Shown: piece after piece, positions 60,327 through 64,000 of the stretch | Numbering within the stretch: position 1 is the first letter of the stretch | Layout: the number at the start of each line of letters is the position of its first letter | Assembly: GCA_947486185.1 (NCBI GenBank) | Contig: CANKTH010000014.1 | Location: 1 to 64,000, forward strand | Source: Deltaproteobacteria bacterium | GTDB taxonomy: Bacteria > Myxococcota_A > UBA796 > SXON01 | DNA: 64,000 bases | Reading direction: 5' to 3' | Translations under genes and position numbers: made by a program | The notes under the pieces: model-generated | Databases searched by the model: none | Seen by the model: the letters and a program-made list of their open reading frames with translations, nothing else | Told to the model about the DNA's origin: nothing

Positions 60327-61316
60327 TCAGGCTCCCGCTTGGACGCGGCTCGCGCCGACGAGTTGGCGGAGGGAGAGACCCTCCCAGAACAGGAACAGCA
60401 CCCCGTTGAAAGCGGTAAACCCGAACTGCGACAGATGGAGCACTACGGCAAAGGTCTGGGCCAGATGGGGCTCTCCGCCGTAGAGCAGCACGGCGGCGAC
60501 ACAAGAAGCCTCGAATACGCCGAAGAATCCGGGGGTCGGCACGGCGCTGGTCCCCGCCAGCACCACGGTCCAGATCACGTAGGCCGCCGAAAATGCGGTT
60601 GGAAGCCCCTCGAAAGCGTTGAGGCACAACCACACACCGAGGATCGTGACGAGCCAGATCGCCGCCGAGATCAAGAGCAAGCCGCCGATGCGCGCGGGGT
60701 GCCGCGGCACTGCCGAAAAACCTGCATATAAGCTGCGTGCTATGCGGCCCCCGGGGAGCCGGTCGGTGAGCCTGAGCAGGCGCTCGCCTAAACCCAACAC
60801 CGCGATCAGCCCGCCGATGCCGATCAGCACCAGGGTGCCCGCCAGCTTCTGCCCGGCCGCCAGGACGTCGATGCCCTGAACCACGATCCCCGAGGGCGGA
60901 AGCTCTACGAGCCAAGCTACCGACACCAGGAGGCCGAGGAGCATCATCATGTCCAACAACCGCTCGACGAGGATCGCGGCGAGCCCGCTTGCGAAGGGCA
61001 TGCCGGCCCGCTCACTCAAGAGGTAGGGCCGTACAAACTCGCCCATTCGAAAGGGGACAACGTGAATTGCGAGGTACCCTACCGAGAGGATCGACAACAC
61101 CTGCCCGAAGCGGACGTGGCGGTCGAGCAGCGCCTGCATGCGCCAAACGCGGAGCACGTGCGTGCCATAATAGACGGGGATGATCCAGACGAGCTGGCTC
61201 CAGCGAGCGTCGATCACCGTCTGCCCGGCGACCGAGAGATCGATGCCCCACAGCGCCGCGACGAGGCACACCGTGGTGATCACCAGGACCACCACCACCC
61301 GGAGCTGGGCCATCAA
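60327..61316 (-). CDS. Flippase-like (UPF0104/LPG synthase TM-region family) membrane protein
   Basis: Multi-TM; FVRPYLLSERAGMPFASGLAAILVERLLDM, TPGFFGVFEASCVAAVLLYG. Confidence 0.8.
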   Translation of the reverse strand: MMAQLRVVVVLVITTVCLVAALWGIDLSVAGQTVIDARWSQLVWIIPVYYGTHVLRVWRMQALLDRHVRFGQVLSILSVGYLAIHVVPFRMGEFVRPYLLSERAGMPFASGLAAILVERLLDMMMLLGLLVSVAWLVELPPSGIVVQGIDVLAAGQKLAGTLVLIGIGGLIAVLGLGERLLRLTDRLPGGRIARSLYAGFSAVPRHPARIGGLLLISAAIWLVTILGVWLCLNAFEGLPTAFSAAYVIWTVVLAGTSAVPTPGFFGVFEASCVAAVLLYGGEPHLAQTFAVVLHLSQFGFTAFNGVLFLFWEGLSLRQLVGASRVQAGA

Positions 61317-62074
61317 CGGGCTCCTTCGCCGCGGAGTAGCTGCAGGCCGATGAGGTCGTTCGCCAGCCGCTGGTCACCGCCGAGGCCGAGGGCCGTGGGC
61401 GGCTGGTCCTGACTGACGTCCGTCCCGAAGAGCCGATCCCAGATGATCAGGGTGTTGCTGTAGTTTCCGTCGACGGCCGAGCCGTCCCGGGTGTGGTGCC
61501 AGCTGTGGAAGTGCGGGTTGTTCAAGACCCTGTTCCACAGGCGGCCGACCGGATGCTCAAGGGGGAAGCGTAGATTGGCATGTTCAAAGGAGTCGAACAA
61601 TATGCCGGGCACCATGATCGCCGGCAGAATCCACTCCGGCCAGTCGCGCGAGTCCAACAGGACACCGAACAGCACTACCGGGATCGCGCTGAGCTGAAGG
61701 AAATCAACCACGTGCATCCTCAGCCCCGCAGTAGCATCCATCCGCTCGGTGGAGTGATGTACACGGTGAAAGCTCCATAAAAACGGGATTCGGTGATCGG
61801 CGCGGTGCACCAGATAGCGCGTGAGGTCGAGGAGGACGAAGGCAAACAGCGCCGTAAAGACGGGATGCGGCGACCAGGCGGTCGGGATCAGCCCCACCCG
61901 GATCTGGTCGACGCCGAGCGCCACCAGCGCGAGACGTATGGGATAGAGCAGCGCACCATTCGCGATGTTGATCGCGGTGTCGCGATGCAGGAGCGGTTGG
62001 TTGGCGCGCGGCCACCGCCAACCTGCGGCGGTTCCGACCACGAGCGCGACGACCTGGGCGACAAAGGTGAGCAC
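61313..62074 (-). CDS. Sterol desaturase/fatty acid hydroxylase superfamily protein
   Basis: Histidine boxes HRADH, HRVHHS, HFHSWHH. Confidence 0.85.
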   Translation of the reverse strand: MLTFVAQVVALVVGTAAGWRWPRANQPLLHRDTAINIANGALLYPIRLALVALGVDQIRVGLIPTAWSPHPVFTALFAFVLLDLTRYLVHRADHRIPFLWSFHRVHHSTERMDATAGLRMHVVDFLQLSAIPVVLFGVLLDSRDWPEWILPAIMVPGILFDSFEHANLRFPLEHPVGRLWNRVLNNPHFHSWHHTRDGSAVDGNYSNTLIIWDRLFGTDVSQDQPPTALGLGGDQRLANDLIGLQLLRGEGAR

Positions 62075-62203
62075 GGCGGTGTTGTATCCGAAGATTCGCC
62101 GTCGTGGGGTGAGCTACGCTGCGGCTCCGTCGAATCGCCCGGGGGCTCGGCGGACTGGCGGGCTGTGACGTGGCGGGGCACGTACAGGGGGTGGAGGCCA
62201 GCG

Positions 62204-63526
62204 ATGGTGCGGGAACAGGGCTGGGAAGAGCGCGCGCAGAGCGCCGAGGCCGTGGCGGGCTTGATCCCCCATGCCGCTCGGGTTTTTGTGCACGGGGCGG
62301 CAGCCACGCCGACGCCTCTGCTGGAAGCGATGGTACGACGCCGAGACCTGGAGGGCGTCCGTCTCTATCACCTTCACCTGATGGGGCCGGCACCCTTCGC
62401 GGCGCCAGAGCACCGCAGCCGGTTTCGGAGCGTCTCGCTGTTCACCGGGGCCAACCTCCGCGGCGCGGTGGCCGATGGCGACGCCGATTTCATTCCGGTG
62501 TTCCTGTCCGATATCCCCGGTTTGTTCCGGGATGGGCAACTTCCGCTGGACGTCGCGCTGCTGCAGGTCTCGCCGCCGGATCGCCACGGACTGTGTACGC
62601 TGGGCACGTCGGTCGACACCGCTCGCGCCGCGTCGGAGTCTGCGCGGTTGGTGTTCGCCGAGATCAACCGGCAGATGCCACGTACGCACGGTGCCACCGC
62701 GATTCCTTTCGAGCGGATCGCGGCGTTCACCCTGGCCGATCGGCCGCTCCTCTCGATGCAGCCTGCCGAGATTGGAACGGTGGAGGCGGAGATCGGCGAG
62801 CGCGTCGCTCGGCTGGTGCCCCACGGTGGCTGCTTGCAGATGGGCATCGGCGCGATCCCGGACGCGGTGCTCGCGCGCCTGGGAGACAAGCTGGAGCTCG
62901 GGATCCACACTGAGATGTTCTCCGACGGCGTGCTCCCCCTGCTCGAGGCAGGGGTGATCACCAACCGTAAAAAGACCATTCACCCTGGGCGTTCGGTTAC
63001 CAGCTTCGTCATGGGCTCGCGAGCGCTCTACGATTTTGTCGACGACAACCCCGGCGTCGAGTTTCACCCGTGCGACCGCACCAACGACACGGCGATGCTC
63101 GCGAAAAACGACGCGGTCGTGGCGATCAACTCGGCAATCGAGGTTGACCTTTCGGGGCAGGTCTGCGCGGACTCGATCGGGCTGCGGGTTTACTCGGGCA
63201 TCGGCGGCCAGATGGACTTCATCCGGGGCGCGGCGCGGTCGCGGGGTGGCGTGCCGATCATCGCGCTCCCGTCGATGGCAGGTAGTCAAGGGTGTTCCAG
63301 GATTGTTCCTACGCTGAAGACAGGCGCGGGGGTTGTGACGACGCGCGGCCACGTTCACTGGGTGGTCACGGAGTATGGCGCGGTCAACCTGCATGGTCTG
63401 ACGCTGCGTGAGCGAGCGGAGGCGCTGATCTCCGTCGCCCATCCCGATGTGCGCGCGGAGCTGTGTGCCGCCGTCGCTGAGCTCCGCCACTACATCATCG
63501 GCAACCCCGGGGGTACACGTGTCTGA
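62204..63526 (+). CDS. Acetyl-CoA hydrolase/transferase family (4-hydroxybutyrate CoA-transferase-like)
   Basis: LQMGIGAIPDAVLARLGDKLELGIHTEMFSDGVLPLLEAGVITN, VYSGIGGQMDFIRGAARSRGG, VVTEYGAVNLHGLTLRERAEALISVAHPDVRAEL. Confidence 0.88.
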   Translation: MVREQGWEERAQSAEAVAGLIPHAARVFVHGAAATPTPLLEAMVRRRDLEGVRLYHLHLMGPAPFAAPEHRSRFRSVSLFTGANLRGAVADGDADFIPVFLSDIPGLFRDGQLPLDVALLQVSPPDRHGLCTLGTSVDTARAASESARLVFAEINRQMPRTHGATAIPFERIAAFTLADRPLLSMQPAEIGTVEAEIGERVARLVPHGGCLQMGIGAIPDAVLARLGDKLELGIHTEMFSDGVLPLLEAGVITNRKKTIHPGRSVTSFVMGSRALYDFVDDNPGVEFHPCDRTNDTAMLAKNDAVVAINSAIEVDLSGQVCADSIGLRVYSGIGGQMDFIRGAARSRGGVPIIALPSMAGSQGCSRIVPTLKTGAGVVTTRGHVHWVVTEYGAVNLHGLTLRERAEALISVAHPDVRAELCAAVAELRHYIIGNPGGTRV

Positions 63527-64000
63527 CCGGATTCCGGGCGATCGCCTGCTTCTGCCTGCGTGTTGGAGCCGAGTCCTCGTTCTCGCCTGCTTGGGCGCTT
63601 GCGACGGAGAGCCGATCAACGACCACCTGGGCTGGTCCTATCCGCTCGACGGTACGCTCACCTTCGCCGATCTCCAAGCGCTCGGAACCCACAACAGCTA
63701 CCATGTGGAGCCTGAAGGTAACGAAGTCCCTGAGTGGGACTACACGATGTCGCCGCTGGACGTACAGCTCGGTGTGGAGGGGGTTCGGCAATTTGAGCTC
63801 GACGTCTATGCCGCTGACGACGAGCTCCTGGTGATGCACGTGCCCTTCCTCGACCAGGTGTCGACCTGCGCGAGCCTCCAAGACTGCCTGGTCCCGCTCC
63901 GGAGCTGGTCAGAGCGAAATCAGGCCCATCATCCTGTTTTTGTGCTCATCGAGCTGAAGACCACCTACCAAGAGAGCGAGGGTGCGGCGACGCTGACCCG
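63519..64000 (+). CDS. PI-PLC-like phosphodiesterase domain lipoprotein, 3'-truncated by window edge
   Basis: Own translation from GTG 63519, open to 64000: lipobox-like LVLACLGAC, LQALGTHNSYHVEPEG, VRQFELDVYAADDELLVMHV; not in ORF track because no stop. Confidence 0.7.
   Translation, partial: MSDRIPGDRLLLPACWSRVLVLACLGACDGEPINDHLGWSYPLDGTLTFADLQALGTHNSYHVEPEGNEVPEWDYTMSPLDVQLGVEGVRQFELDVYAADDELLVMHVPFLDQVSTCASLQDCLVPLRSWSERNQAHHPVFVLIELKTTYQESEGAATLT

Noticed and set aside
62114-63619. 501-aa minus-strand ORF antisense to CoA-transferase gene
   Set aside because: Shadow ORF in high-GC DNA; Arg-rich low-complexity translation

Overview
High-GC bacterial chromosomal window, probably Myxococcota or another deltaproteobacterial-type lineage (inferred from gene content). 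It is mostly housekeeping and envelope genes: lysS, a lolC/E-type permease + lolD, bamA, skp, lpxD, lpxA, a gnnA-like oxidoreductase, lpxB, bpt, phoH, pgpH-like, ybeY, prfB, mvaD and a GHMP kinase, plus many lipoproteins. No rRNA, tRNA, CRISPR array, transposase or phage module was recognised. The standout is a complete retron-like cassette at about 24.1-29.1 kb: an ARM/HEAT-like protein, a winged-helix + SWIM zinc-finger protein, a 166-nt intergenic ncRNA locus bounded by a perfect 15-bp inverted repeat (a1/a2), and a retron-type reverse transcriptase (YADD, NAxxH-like and VTG motifs). This is the architecture I know as Type XIII retron (ARM + WHSWIM + RT), and the candidate msr-msd can be read directly from the sequence. 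Other notable items: a VKOR-DsbA-FGE/SUMF-TlpA four-module fusion next to a Cys-rich lipoprotein; a dedicated exosortase/PEP-CTERM membrane protein pair; an acyl-ACP-reductase-like gene beside an ACP gene; a gnnA-like gene between lpxA and lpxB; a programmed +1 frameshift in prfB that splits the ORF call; and recurrent ultra-short lipobox N-termini.
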